A DNA stretch of 39,218 nucleotides, taken from positions 1 through 39,218 of the IMG/VR virus record IMGVR_UViG_3300044634_003656; one strand, 5' to 3'. A program made the position numbers and the translations under genes. Under the pieces are notes generated by a model. It saw only the letters and a list, made by a program, of their open reading frames with translations, was not told the origin of the DNA and did no database searches. Origin of the DNA: a virus. Shown piece by piece: positions 16,001 to 23,189 of the stretch. How positions within the stretch are numbered: position 1 is the stretch's first letter; each line of letters opens with the position of its first letter.

Positions 16001-19000
16001 GCAAAAGCATCAAGCCTGAATGGCGAGTAACGCCTACAAAAGACGGGTTTCGAGCAATGGTTTTAAATGCCAATTTGCAACCCAAGGCTGCACGCAATTT
16101 CACAACTGAAGCAGAAGCATCTCAATGGGCAGAAAATGAAGCGGCCTACACTGGCGGAAACATCTACACCGTCGAGCTCCTGCCCGATGAGGCGGAGTAT
16201 CTGGACTGGGACAAGCCGCTTTCAGAGCAGAGTGAGAAAATCCGAAATGCCATGGAGCCACTTCTCGCCAATGATGAAGTTTGGCAGGCATGGAAAACCA
16301 ACGGCACGCACGCAGCCGGGGTAGCTAATAAAGGGGGGGACGCATACGCTCGGTTAGCTGGCCGAAATGGCATGACAAGAAGCGGGATGGACGGAAGAAA
16401 ATCCGCATCAAAAGCGCTTCTAAATGCTGGCATCCCTGGCATCCGTTACCTGGACAGCAACAGCCGCGACGGCGGCAGCGGGACTTCTAACTTCGTTATC
16501 TTCGACGAAAACCTTGTTCAGATCCTCGAAGAAAACGGAGCGGTGGTGACCAAAAATCCCGACGGCTCCAAGCCGCAGGAAATCCGCTTTTCCAAGGTGC
16601 CATCGCAGGCGCAGACCGAAGCCGCCGCCGCGTCCCCGGAGAAACGCCGGGGCCATGTGGAGACCGTGCGCCGGATGCTGGAGGTGACGCCCTCGGTCTC
16701 CGACAACGTGGAGAGTTTCTACCGGGCAACCACCGCCGAGGAAGTCAACGCCCGTGCCAACGAGAGGATCGACACCGCCGGGTTGGACGTGACTTTGAAC
16801 GATTGGCTGGCCAATGCCGGGTCCGACGAGCTGAGCATGGCCGTGGGGCATCACCTCGCCCTGCGGCTCCAAGCCATGGACCGCCACGCTGAAGCCACCC
16901 AGGTGCGGATCAAGATGGCCGAGAACCTCACGTCCCCGGCGCGGGCTCTGTGGTATATTTCCACCATCGCCAAGACCACGCCCGAAGGCATCCAAGCGTT
17001 TGCCGAGAGCGTTACCCGGACGGCAGCCAAGGATATGGGGCCCGAGCTGGCCGCAGCTTACGAGAACATCGCCGCGCTCCAGGCCGAGCTGGCCAAGGTC
17101 AAGCGCAAGCTCGGCGCGGAGACTGTGCTGGAGATTCAAGACTACCTCCGCTCCCTCAAACTCACCCCCGAACGGCTCACCGAACTCAACACCAAGCTGC
17201 GCGACGCGCTGGTGCTCAGCCCGGAGAACCCGGGCAACGCCCGGAACAAGATCGTCGGGATGCTAGTCAACTTCGGGATGGAGAACAAACAGGCAACCAA
17301 GCTGGCCGAACAGGCGATCCGGCAGTTCACCGCCAAGGCCAAGAAAGTGCGCGAGAGCCTCATCAAAAAGATGTTGGCCGGGGTCAAAGCCCGCAAGGAA
17401 CGGGTGCCCAAGAGCGTGCTGGAGAAGCTGATGCTCCTCAACAACGAGGGCAAGCTCACCGATGAGACCCTGCACGCGCAGATCGCCAAGGCGCTGGGCG
17501 TGCCGGTGTTCACGAAGGAAGCCGCGGACAAAGTCGCCAAGCTCCAGAAGGATTACGAGTCCGCGCCCGAGGGCACGATGAAGATGGTCAAGGGCGCGCA
17601 AATGCTCGAAGCCGTGCATGAGCTGGTGCCCACTTCGATGTGGAGCAAGGTCCGGGCGATCCAGAACATCTCCATGCTGCTCTCGGGCAAGACGATCCTG
17701 CGCAACGTGGTCGGCAACGCCGGGATGTTCCTGCTCAACACCACGGCCGACACCGTGGGCGCTTTTGCGGTGGACCCGGTGACGTCGGTCTTCACCGGTC
17801 AACGGTCCACGACCGCTCCGCAGCTTTTCGCACGGGTGCGCGGGCTCGCTGAACCCATCCGGGTAGGCAAAGCCGGGTGGCAATGGGCCGCAGACCAAGG
17901 GTTGCCCGTGAGACAACGCTTGTCCGAGGCGCTCCGCACGGTGATCGACACGAGCCGGATGCTCAGTTCCCAGGTGACCGATTTAAAGCAACTCACCCAG
18001 CAGTTCAAACACACGTTTTCTTCATGGCTCGGGCGGAAATTTGAAGACGGTCTCGGCTTGGTTCTGGGCGCGGCCGACTTGGCATTCTGGGGGAGCGCCT
18101 ACCAAGCCAGCCTCGCCCGGAGCATCGCGGCGGCAAAGGCCAACGGTCAGCCGCAGATCGCCCCCACGGAAGCGATGGTGGAACAGGCCCTCTGGGACGC
18201 CCAACGCGCCATTTTCCAGGACGACAACATGGCCAGCGCCGCCCTGAAGCATGTGCAGAAAGGGCTGAACCTTCCCCGGCGCGATGCCGATGGGCGGATC
18301 GTGTTTGACCGTCAATTCGGGCTGGGAACTGCGACGGTGCCTTTCACACAGGTGCCAGGCTCGATCCTTATGCAAGGCATCGAGGCCTCCCCGGCGGGTG
18401 TGGTCAACGTGGTGAGCAAGCTCCACGATCTTTACGGGGATCTCCGCAGCGACACGACCGGCCCCGAAGCCAAGGTGATTTCGCAACGCCGGTTTGTGGA
18501 AGCCATGTCGCGCTTCCTGGTGGGTTCGGCCGCCACGGGGCTCATGGGTTGGATGCTCCTCAAGCTCGGCATCCTGTCCGGGGCGCCCGATGAGGACAAA
18601 GACGTGGAGGCGATGCGCCGCACGATGGGCATGGGCGGGTATTCATTCAACTTCTCCGAGCTTAAACGGCGGGCGTTGTCCGGGGATTGGGCCACCCCGA
18701 CCAAGCTGCACCAAGCCGCGCAGGAGGGCGACATTCTCTTTGGCTACGATTGGTTCCAACCGGCCGCATTGCCGGTGATGTTCGGGGCCGCTCTCGCCCA
18801 GGCGCAGGACAAACTCACGGCCAAAGGCGGCACGGTGTCGGGCATGGACACCACGCTTTCCATGGCCAAGTCGGCCTCGGACAGCATCACCCGGCAATCG
18901 ATGTTGGCCGGGGTCAACCAGATGATGCGCGACGTTTCCGCCTATGGTCCGGGAGAGGCGGCGGTGCGCAAGCTGATCCAGATCCCCGGCAACTTCGTGC

Positions 19001-19629
19001 CCGCTGTGGTGCGTCAGACCCAGCAGAGCATGGCCGAGGGCGTGGCCGAAACCCGGGGCGGTTCGGTGCTCGATCAGGAATGGAACAAGATCCAAGCGAA
19101 GATCCCGTTCCTAGGGAACAGATTCCCGGCCAAGCTCGATGCGTTCGGTCAGGCGGTGCAGCGTTACAACTACGGCGGGGACGGGTTTGTGAATACCTGG
19201 ATCAACCCGTTCACGATTGCCGAGGCCAAGCGTAACCCGGCAGCGAACGAGATGATGCGGCTCTATGATGCCACCGGTGAAAAGCGCGTGATGGCGCCCA
19301 TCCAGCAGCCCAAGGTGAATGTGAACGGTCAACCGCTCCAGCTCACCAACGAGCAGATCGTGCAGATGCAGAACTACACGGGGAAACTCGCCAGTGAAAC
19401 GATGATCCGGCTGATGAGCAGCCCGCAGTTCGCGGCGTTTCCCGATGAATACAAGGCCCGGGTCATTTCCGGGGTGCTCGGGGATATTCAGAGCGCCGCG
19501 AAGATCGAGTTGCTCGGACAACAGCCGGTGAAGGTGGACCGCTACACGGGCAACGTGTCCCGCCCGGACGATGGCACGCTCTTTATGGTGCTCCTGGGTC
19601 GGGCTCGAGGGCTCGTGCCTGGGCGGTAA
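13024..19629 (+). CDS. Giant polyvalent virion protein: 3D murein domain, HExxGH peptidase, ART-like domain
   Basis: A 2201-residue protein. GTG 13024 is the start: AAGGAG at 13013-13018 lies 5 bases before it; ATG 13009 would add five residues over that site. Order of parts: tandem FDPxQPxTEEVP repeats (2-30); a 3D-type beta-barrel domain (~42-132, with DTGGAVKS and IDVY), as in MltA-like lytic transglycosylases; glycine-rich helices (~360-450) that could enter membranes; a Pro/Ala linker with DPTD repeats (~480-590); a helical polyvalent-type domain; HETVGH (824-829), a zinc-peptidase signature; an ADP-ribosyltransferase-like region (~950-1175: AFHGTPHKVDRF, then GWGLYFAEN); long helices; a hydrophobic helix (~1832-1852). 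Phage polyvalent proteins carry such mosaics and are injected with DNA. It ends the late operon. Confidence 0.8.
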   Translation: MTFDPSQPYTEEVPFDPAQPFTEEVPFNPNAPSSLAAGRARVTVYNNHEDQYGSESARKNPLTGKRQSQEGVTIAVDPKVIPYGSRVKIPALAEMSANKDGVFIAHDTGGAVKSRKASGGKEPVIDVYVAGQNRAEANARMAALDSAIAQMSNGSGNLDFELLDPPPAQKLDGDTGTNRIRSGLSTFAQTAEAGLGKAVEGLGTLGAQVVSAVQGTGTPQEAAAEERSLRQIIAKAKAAPDFPQKDARLAELEQRLATLGSSKEILEVPDAIRAAGRAVVADAEDRFTPNPAYAGEFFAETVPQVAGSAVQSVAPFLVPGVGPALGTAQMFAQTYQDTYEKNRAKGVDEEEAIRRGLLNGIVSGGLEPIGGGIVAGAMKKLAAGKAAQGVGRAIVQGTMGEGVTGSLQETASQVISQEQLNPMEIAKAGALEALGGFMMTGGAAGVGRVAQRFATPQPGDQAAAPATANLASLSVGATELTPEEAALFATAPAAQAVPVAAPAPVAAVAQDPTDRSDPTDPTDPQPNEQNNQAPLPGQPQLRPDLPEQQQLPVVPEQPAPQTPQANAASAAPAEPAAPVAPPRKPTQAELAEAAYRAELQAELDAVNEEHTVGLADALRRIGGLPSKKSRHFGEWSGELAMLIEERQGARKRFGNKRLFENLFDDEARSMDTVAEGLREEGFDVAGADDVFRLVDEWMRTGKEPRAALTNIGAEESMAGMPFSKQTATAGAPALPPGVLTQAKAAVKTLFSRAGMNPSTVWHASPAAIPAGVGGDLVRAEAAAGRAVEGFFLGGRVHLVASGIAQGAAQFGIPFETRAQQVALHETVGHDGLGAVLAAKSRRVFNSIVDGVYTRIPKAELSQIARDYQANVATPQGRADVVTEYLARQTEPGIPSQGIVARAIAKIRELLREVFPKLRMTDGDIVALLNAARNRVQAGRSNPNGIRFSMRAFHGTPHKVDRFSLDKIGTGEGAQAYGWGLYFAENKEVADQYRKSIKPEWRVTPTKDGFRAMVLNANLQPKAARNFTTEAEASQWAENEAAYTGGNIYTVELLPDEAEYLDWDKPLSEQSEKIRNAMEPLLANDEVWQAWKTNGTHAAGVANKGGDAYARLAGRNGMTRSGMDGRKSASKALLNAGIPGIRYLDSNSRDGGSGTSNFVIFDENLVQILEENGAVVTKNPDGSKPQEIRFSKVPSQAQTEAAAASPEKRRGHVETVRRMLEVTPSVSDNVESFYRATTAEEVNARANERIDTAGLDVTLNDWLANAGSDELSMAVGHHLALRLQAMDRHAEATQVRIKMAENLTSPARALWYISTIAKTTPEGIQAFAESVTRTAAKDMGPELAAAYENIAALQAELAKVKRKLGAETVLEIQDYLRSLKLTPERLTELNTKLRDALVLSPENPGNARNKIVGMLVNFGMENKQATKLAEQAIRQFTAKAKKVRESLIKKMLAGVKARKERVPKSVLEKLMLLNNEGKLTDETLHAQIAKALGVPVFTKEAADKVAKLQKDYESAPEGTMKMVKGAQMLEAVHELVPTSMWSKVRAIQNISMLLSGKTILRNVVGNAGMFLLNTTADTVGAFAVDPVTSVFTGQRSTTAPQLFARVRGLAEPIRVGKAGWQWAADQGLPVRQRLSEALRTVIDTSRMLSSQVTDLKQLTQQFKHTFSSWLGRKFEDGLGLVLGAADLAFWGSAYQASLARSIAAAKANGQPQIAPTEAMVEQALWDAQRAIFQDDNMASAALKHVQKGLNLPRRDADGRIVFDRQFGLGTATVPFTQVPGSILMQGIEASPAGVVNVVSKLHDLYGDLRSDTTGPEAKVISQRRFVEAMSRFLVGSAATGLMGWMLLKLGILSGAPDEDKDVEAMRRTMGMGGYSFNFSELKRRALSGDWATPTKLHQAAQEGDILFGYDWFQPAALPVMFGAALAQAQDKLTAKGGTVSGMDTTLSMAKSASDSITRQSMLAGVNQMMRDVSAYGPGEAAVRKLIQIPGNFVPAVVRQTQQSMAEGVAETRGGSVLDQEWNKIQAKIPFLGNRFPAKLDAFGQAVQRYNYGGDGFVNTWINPFTIAEAKRNPAANEMMRLYDATGEKRVMAPIQQPKVNVNGQPLQLTNEQIVQMQNYTGKLASETMIRLMSSPQFAAFPDEYKARVISGVLGDIQSAAKIELLGQQPVKVDRYTGNVSRPDDGTLFMVLLGRARGLVPGR

Positions 19630-19672
19630 TTCAACGATTCCAAATGGATCGGGAGAGCCCGGTCGGCGTCAC

Positions 19673-19697
19673 GGCCTCGGTGAGTTTCACCGGGGCC
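19673..19697 (+). terminator. Probable terminator after the late operon
   Basis: GGCCTCGGTG (19673-19682), a 5-base loop AGTTT, and CACCGGGGCC (19688-19697) form a 10-bp stem with one G-U pair followed by TTTCG. The T-run is short. It lies between the end of the plus-strand giant gene and the convergent integrase gene, so it may act on both strands. Confidence 0.5.
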
Positions 19698-19711
19698 TTT
19701 CGCTGGGGGCG

Positions 19712-20884
19712 TCACAGGTCCGCCGCGCTGATCGAGGGCAGCTCCCGGAGCCGGTAGGCATACCACTTTTGCGTGGTCATGACGTCCGCGTGCCTGAGGA
19801 AATCCCGCACCGCCATGATATCCCCGTTGGTCAGCTTGAGAATGAGGCTGCCCGCGTATCGGCGCAGTTCGTAGGAAGTCTTCGACCGGTCTTTGATCCA
19901 GCGACCGATCCAGGCGGAGTGACGCCGGTCCACGATCTCGGCCCGCTCCGACTTGTGCCGGGCCGGGACGATGTGCCCATCCGTGCTCAACGCCCGGAAC
20001 TCCTCGAGCTCCGCCAGGGTATCGGCCGAGATAGGCACCCGGCCCTCATTGCCTTTCGGGGAGAACCCTTCCTCTGGCCGTTCGATGATCGCCATCACCG
20101 CGCCGCGCTCGGTGCGTTCGATCCAGTCCCACCGGGCCGCCTCAATTTCCACATTCCGCATGCCCATCCTGGAGAACAGGAGGAACGCCACGTAACACGC
20201 CGGGTCCGCCCGCTTGAGCTCCGGCGCCGCCGCCATGATCGACCGGATCACGCCCTCATCCAGCGCCCGAGGCAACCGGCGGTCCGGTTGCTCCACCTGG
20301 GCGCCGAGGAAACTCTTCAGATCCGGGATCTTGAGCCCAGCGTCTTCGTAGTGCGGCAGGAATTTCCGGCCCAGCACACACTTCGCCTTCACCCAGTTGC
20401 TGGCGAGGCTGTGCGCGCTGATCTGCTCCTTGCGCTCCCGGACCCATTCCCGGACGAGCGCCCCGGTAAGGACCGTCAGCCGTTGTTTGTCCGGATCCCC
20501 GCCCTTCACCGACACGACCGAGCGCAACGCCGCCGCGTTCTCCCGCGGGGTCCGTGTGGGCCCGCCGTGTTTGGCGTAGATCTCGAGGAGTTGCCCCACC
20601 GTCCCGTATTCCGACCGGCTTTTAGACGCCGCATCCGCCTCATGATCCCCCGACAGGATATTGCGCACGATGACCTTGGCCCGGCTTGTGGCAATGGCCC
20701 GGACCGTGGTGCGCAGGCTGCGCAGGTAGGCCTTGCCCTTAAGCTTGAACCTCAGATAGTAACAAGACCGTTCCGGGGGATTAAAGACCCGGTATGTGAG
20801 GCCCTCAACCGTGACCTGGAAACCATCCGCGTCCTCGATTTCGGGCGTCACACTGTTCTTTGAGTCGGTTTCGAGAGAGTTCAT
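19712..20884 (-). CDS. int: Tyrosine recombinase / integrase
   Basis: A 390-residue protein. The C-terminal catalytic domain shows Arg243 (SRMGMRNVE), Lys277 (SPKGNEGR), SYELRRYAGS with Arg341, His365 (RHADVMTTQ) and Tyr375 (KWYAY) as the likely nucleophile. The position normally held by the first His of HxLR is Tyr338, a known but less common substitution. The N-terminal ~200 residues hold arm-binding and SAM-like core-binding helices. It would catalyse recombination between attP and a host tRNA-Thr site. The start ATG at 20884 is only 12 bases from the first TGATACG repeat of the attachment region, so Int binding may repress its own gene. It is convergent with the late operon and on the same strand as the 21197-23077 cassette. 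Confidence 0.9.
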   Translation of the reverse strand: MNSLETDSKNSVTPEIEDADGFQVTVEGLTYRVFNPPERSCYYLRFKLKGKAYLRSLRTTVRAIATSRAKVIVRNILSGDHEADAASKSRSEYGTVGQLLEIYAKHGGPTRTPRENAAALRSVVSVKGGDPDKQRLTVLTGALVREWVRERKEQISAHSLASNWVKAKCVLGRKFLPHYEDAGLKIPDLKSFLGAQVEQPDRRLPRALDEGVIRSIMAAAPELKRADPACYVAFLLFSRMGMRNVEIEAARWDWIERTERGAVMAIIERPEEGFSPKGNEGRVPISADTLAELEEFRALSTDGHIVPARHKSERAEIVDRRHSAWIGRWIKDRSKTSYELRRYAGSLILKLTNGDIMAVRDFLRHADVMTTQKWYAYRLRELPSISAADL

Positions 20885-21196
20885 ACTGTTTTAGCTGATA
20901 CGACTGATACGCTTTTTGATACACCTTGCGTGTGTCACTTGATGTCAAAAGGCACCCTACAGCGCCCGACAAGGTGCGCAAGGGAAAGCGTATCAATCAG
21001 CGGATTCTACTCTGTAAACCGACCAAAAAGCAGGCGCTCACAGAGAAAATGCCGGTATAGCTCAGTTGGTAGAGCAGCTGATTTGTAATCCAAGCCCCTG
21101 CCAGAGTAAAAAGGGCAACTGATACGCCTTATGATACGACTTGCGTTTTCACCCCCCCGGGGGGCCAACGCGGTTTGTGGGTCGGCGGTAATTCAA
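20885..21196. other. Attachment region (putative attP) between integrase and minus-strand cassette
   Basis: This ~310-base gap has no gene. It holds six TGATACG-type sites: TGATACG at 20896 and 20905, TGATACAC at 20917, the inverse GCGTATCA at 20988-20995, TGATACGCC at 21120 and TGATACGAC at 21132. They flank a tRNA-Thr 5' half (21051-21090). Also present are CACCTTG (20922) and its inverse CAAGGTG near 20970. Arm-type integrase sites flanking a tRNA-derived core is the classic layout of a phage attP. Exact crossover bases cannot be fixed from one molecule; TTTGTAATC is the best guess. Confidence 0.7.
21051..21090 (+). tRNA. 5' half of tRNA-Thr(UGU), attachment core (not a complete tRNA)
   Basis: GCCGGTATAGCTCAGTTGG and the bases after it fold as acceptor 5' strand, D-arm and anticodon stem/loop up to TTTGTAATC, with anticodon TGT at 21084-21086. 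After 21090 the sequence diverges; no anticodon 3' stem, T-arm, TACCGGC acceptor 3' strand or CCA end follows. It is therefore a fragment, best explained as the part of the host tRNA gene copied in attP. Confidence 0.75.
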
Positions 21197-21493
21197 TCAG
21201 GCCGTGGACCGCCGGGCCGTTTTCGCGGGTTTTGGCGGTTTTCCGCCGTTTTGCTCCCGCTCCAGGAGCAGGCCGAGAGCGTTCAGGGCAGCCGCCGAGG
21301 GTGGGCGGTTAAGCTCCCAGCCCTGGACGGTGCGCGGGGAACAGTCGCAGAGCGCGCCAACGTCGCCCACGGACAGCCCGAGCCGGGCCCGGATCGCCCG
21401 GAACCCGTCCGGGTAATCCATGACGGTTCCGGCGTCGTCCAGGATGACCGGCACGCCGTAGTTGCTTGCAGGGTGGTGTAGGGTTATTTTCAT
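21197..21493 (-). CDS. XRE-like helix-turn-helix protein
   Basis: A 98-residue protein starting MKITLHHPASNYGVPVILDD at ATG 21493, chosen because this ATG overlaps the stop of the upstream gene (ATGA); an upstream start at 21526 would be buried in that gene. Residues ~28-70 form an XRE/Cro-like HTH (GFRAIRARLGLSVGDVGALC, then SPRTVQGWELNRPPS); the C-terminus is basic. It is the last gene of the four-gene minus-strand cassette before attP. It could be the phage repressor, or a regulator of the cassette itself. The fixed N-terminal extension (NYGVPVILDD) before the HTH suggests a defined but uncharacterised family, one I vaguely associate with mobile elements. Confidence 0.65.
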   Translation of the reverse strand: MKITLHHPASNYGVPVILDDAGTVMDYPDGFRAIRARLGLSVGDVGALCDCSPRTVQGWELNRPPSAAALNALGLLLEREQNGGKPPKPAKTARRSTA

Positions 21494-21957
21494 TTTTGCG
21501 AGTCGAGAATTGTAAACGCCAGGCACCGCTCAAAATCGCCCAGCCATGAGACGTCAGACTGTGCCGAGGTCGCCAGCCCTGGGAGGATGACCACGCCCAG
21601 CCACGGCAGATCTCCCGGCATCTCCGGGGAGTGCGCCACAGATTCCGCCAGCGCTCCGGCACGGGCGAGAGCCTCGCTTTGTTGGTGGTGGACCCGCTCC
21701 AGGGCGGTCCACACCTCAGCGGCACCCGCCGCCGTCCACGCGAGCCCGCAGAGCACCGCATGCGGCTGAGTGCCCCTGCTGATGCTCCACACTGCGCACC
21801 CGTTGCCGGGCGTGATCTGGACCCGCCACGGGGCAACCCCCGGGATTGGCCCGCCGCCCGCTTCGACGAGCGGACGGCAGGCGGCGATGGCCTCGGGGCT
21901 GATGTCGCCGGGATTATGGCGCACGCTGTGCCCGGTGTTGATGGTGAGATGGATCAT
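21490..21957 (-). CDS. Hypothetical protein, MIHLTINTGHS-type, cassette gene
   Basis: A 155-residue protein beginning MIHLTINTGHSVRHNPGDIS. ATG 21957 overlaps the previous gene's stop (ATGA) and its own stop overlaps the XRE start, so it is translationally coupled on both sides. It contains an N-terminal His/Asn-rich beta segment, a VAPWRVQITPGNGCAVWSIS core and a helical middle. I recall related proteins beside similar XRE genes on plasmids and integrative elements, always unannotated, but cannot verify this. No catalytic signature is visible. Function unknown. Confidence 0.55.
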   Translation of the reverse strand: MIHLTINTGHSVRHNPGDISPEAIAACRPLVEAGGGPIPGVAPWRVQITPGNGCAVWSISRGTQPHAVLCGLAWTAAGAAEVWTALERVHHQQSEALARAGALAESVAHSPEMPGDLPWLGVVILPGLATSAQSDVSWLGDFERCLAFTILDSQK

Positions 21958-22415
21958 TTGGCGAGTTGATAGACGGTGATCGGGCCGAACTCGCCGTGGC
22001 CGCTGGCCCATTCTACCAAGCCGAATTGGTCTGCTATTTTCTGCGCCGTGCCGTCCCGCTGAGACTCCTGCCGCCACTCGCCCAGGTTGACGAGCAGGGC
22101 CGGGACCTCGGGGTCTTCGCTCTCGCTCAACTGGCTGTCAGGGGTGAGGCTGCCCGCCTCGACTGCGTCGGCAACCGCCGTTTCGATTTCCTGGCGGATG
22201 TTGCGACCGGCAAATATGACGGAGGAAACCCGCTCCCACTCGGCGGACTCCCAGCCGTCGCAGACGCCCTCGCCGGTTTGGAAAACGATTTGCAGCCCGA
22301 CAAGAGCGAAGAAATCGGCTTTGCTGTCGCCGTCGATAACGGTCAGGTTTTCCGCCGTAAATTCGAGGGTGTATTCGCGTCCGTTGATGGTGATTTTAGC
22401 TTTTTTTGAGTGCAT
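21954..22415 (-). CDS. Hypothetical acidic protein, cassette gene
   Basis: A 153-residue, strongly acidic protein (MHSKKAKITINGREYTLEFT at the start; SESEDPEVPALLVNLGEW in the second half). The first ~30 residues resemble a small beta-hairpin domain; the rest is mixed. Its 3' end overlaps the next cassette gene by 4 bases; upstream there is an 89-base gap containing a hairpin. No known family. The charge suggests a partner for a basic or DNA-binding protein, or a DNA-mimic, but that is speculation. Confidence 0.5.
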   Translation of the reverse strand: MHSKKAKITINGREYTLEFTAENLTVIDGDSKADFFALVGLQIVFQTGEGVCDGWESAEWERVSSVIFAGRNIRQEIETAVADAVEAGSLTPDSQLSESEDPEVPALLVNLGEWRQESQRDGTAQKIADQFGLVEWASGHGEFGPITVYQLAK

Positions 22416-22458
22416 GTTGAATTTGTGGTTGTGATTGCGGAGGCCGGACCGGCTCCCT

Positions 22459-22485
22459 ACTGCCCCAGGGGATTCCGGGGGCAGT
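22459..22485. repeat. Inverted repeat in the cassette's internal gap
   Basis: ACTGCCCC (22459-22466) and GGGGCAGT (22478-22485) are perfect complements around an 11-base loop. They lie in the 89-base gap between two minus-strand genes, without a T-run on either side. It may be an operator, an RNA stability element or an attenuator. Confidence 0.4.
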
Positions 22486-22504
22486 GTGGGAACTGGTTAG
22501 GCGG

Positions 22505-23077
22505 TCATTCGTCATCCCCGGTCTCGACGCTGACGCCGTAATTGCTGCTTTCGATCGCCTCCCATTCCTCCTCGGTGGTGTCACTGGATGACCCCCTCTC
22601 TACCAGCAGGGCGTCGATGCTGTTCCCGCATCCGGGTCCATTGGTCCGGATGTTGCCGGACAGGCTTCCGTACCATCCTGCCACCTTATACACGGTGTCG
22701 GTGTCGGCGTCATAGCATAGCTCGCCTATGTTCGGCAGGCCGTTGCCGTTTTCGCTGATGGTCGCCTTGATTAGTGGGGCGATGGGCCCCAAAGCCGAAC
22801 CGTCGCGCCATGATTCTGGGAGATCCTCCCATCTAACCACCCCGTGCCCGCTGACGACCGCTAGCGGACGGAGTCGCCCGCAAATAGCGGCATATTCCTC
22901 CTCGGACGCGTCATCTAGGTCACCCAACGTCCAGGCGTCCTCTGCGGTGAGTTCGGCGCGGTCGCCGATCCAGCAATATTGGCCATCATCGCACAGGAAC
23001 AGCCGGCGAGGGTCGAGGCGACTGACCTCGAGGAATCTGCGGATTTCAGCGACTGCGTTTTTTTCGATGGTTGTCAT
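22505..23077 (-). CDS. Hypothetical acidic protein, first gene of minus-strand cassette
   Basis: A 190-residue acidic protein. ATG 23077 (MTTIEKNAVAEIRRFLEVSR) is preferred over an upstream start that would run through a low-complexity KPKPKPKKRK stretch and a terminator hairpin. It has a helical N-terminus, a W/D-rich middle (YCWIGDRAELTAEDAWTLGD) and an EEEWEAIESSNYGVSVETGD C-terminus. No known domain recognised. It begins the leftward transcription unit that continues through the XRE gene toward the integrase; a leader of ~100+ bases upstream holds T-rich (plus-strand) sequence and a hairpin. Could be an accessory (moron or defence-type) gene; no direct evidence. Confidence 0.5.
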   Translation of the reverse strand: MTTIEKNAVAEIRRFLEVSRLDPRRLFLCDDGQYCWIGDRAELTAEDAWTLGDLDDASEEEYAAICGRLRPLAVVSGHGVVRWEDLPESWRDGSALGPIAPLIKATISENGNGLPNIGELCYDADTDTVYKVAGWYGSLSGNIRTNGPGCGNSIDALLVERGSSSDTTEEEWEAIESSNYGVSVETGDDE

Positions 23078-23149
23078 AGTGAGTTTGCGTTTTTTTGGTT
23101 TTGGTTTTGGTTTTGTGCATTCCCTCGGCGTTGTGCCTTGGGTTTGCGT

Positions 23150-23189
23150 CCCCCGGTCAGCCGTTCGAGCGGCTGGCCGGGGGTTTTTT
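23150..23189 (+). terminator. Strong plus-strand intrinsic terminator without an upstream plus-strand gene
   Basis: CCCCCGGTCAGCCG (23150-23163), loop TTCGAG, and CGGCTGGCCGGGGG (23170-23183) make a 14-bp stem with one G-U pair, followed by six T. This is a textbook intrinsic terminator for rightward transcription. All genes to its left back to 19712 are on the minus strand, so it would end an antisense or small RNA. In the leftward transcript the same hairpin would lie in the leader of the 22505-23077 gene without a U-run. Confidence 0.75.

Noticed and set aside
21051-21126. A complete tRNA-Thr gene
   Set aside because: Only the 5' half is present; T-arm, acceptor 3' strand and CCA are missing.
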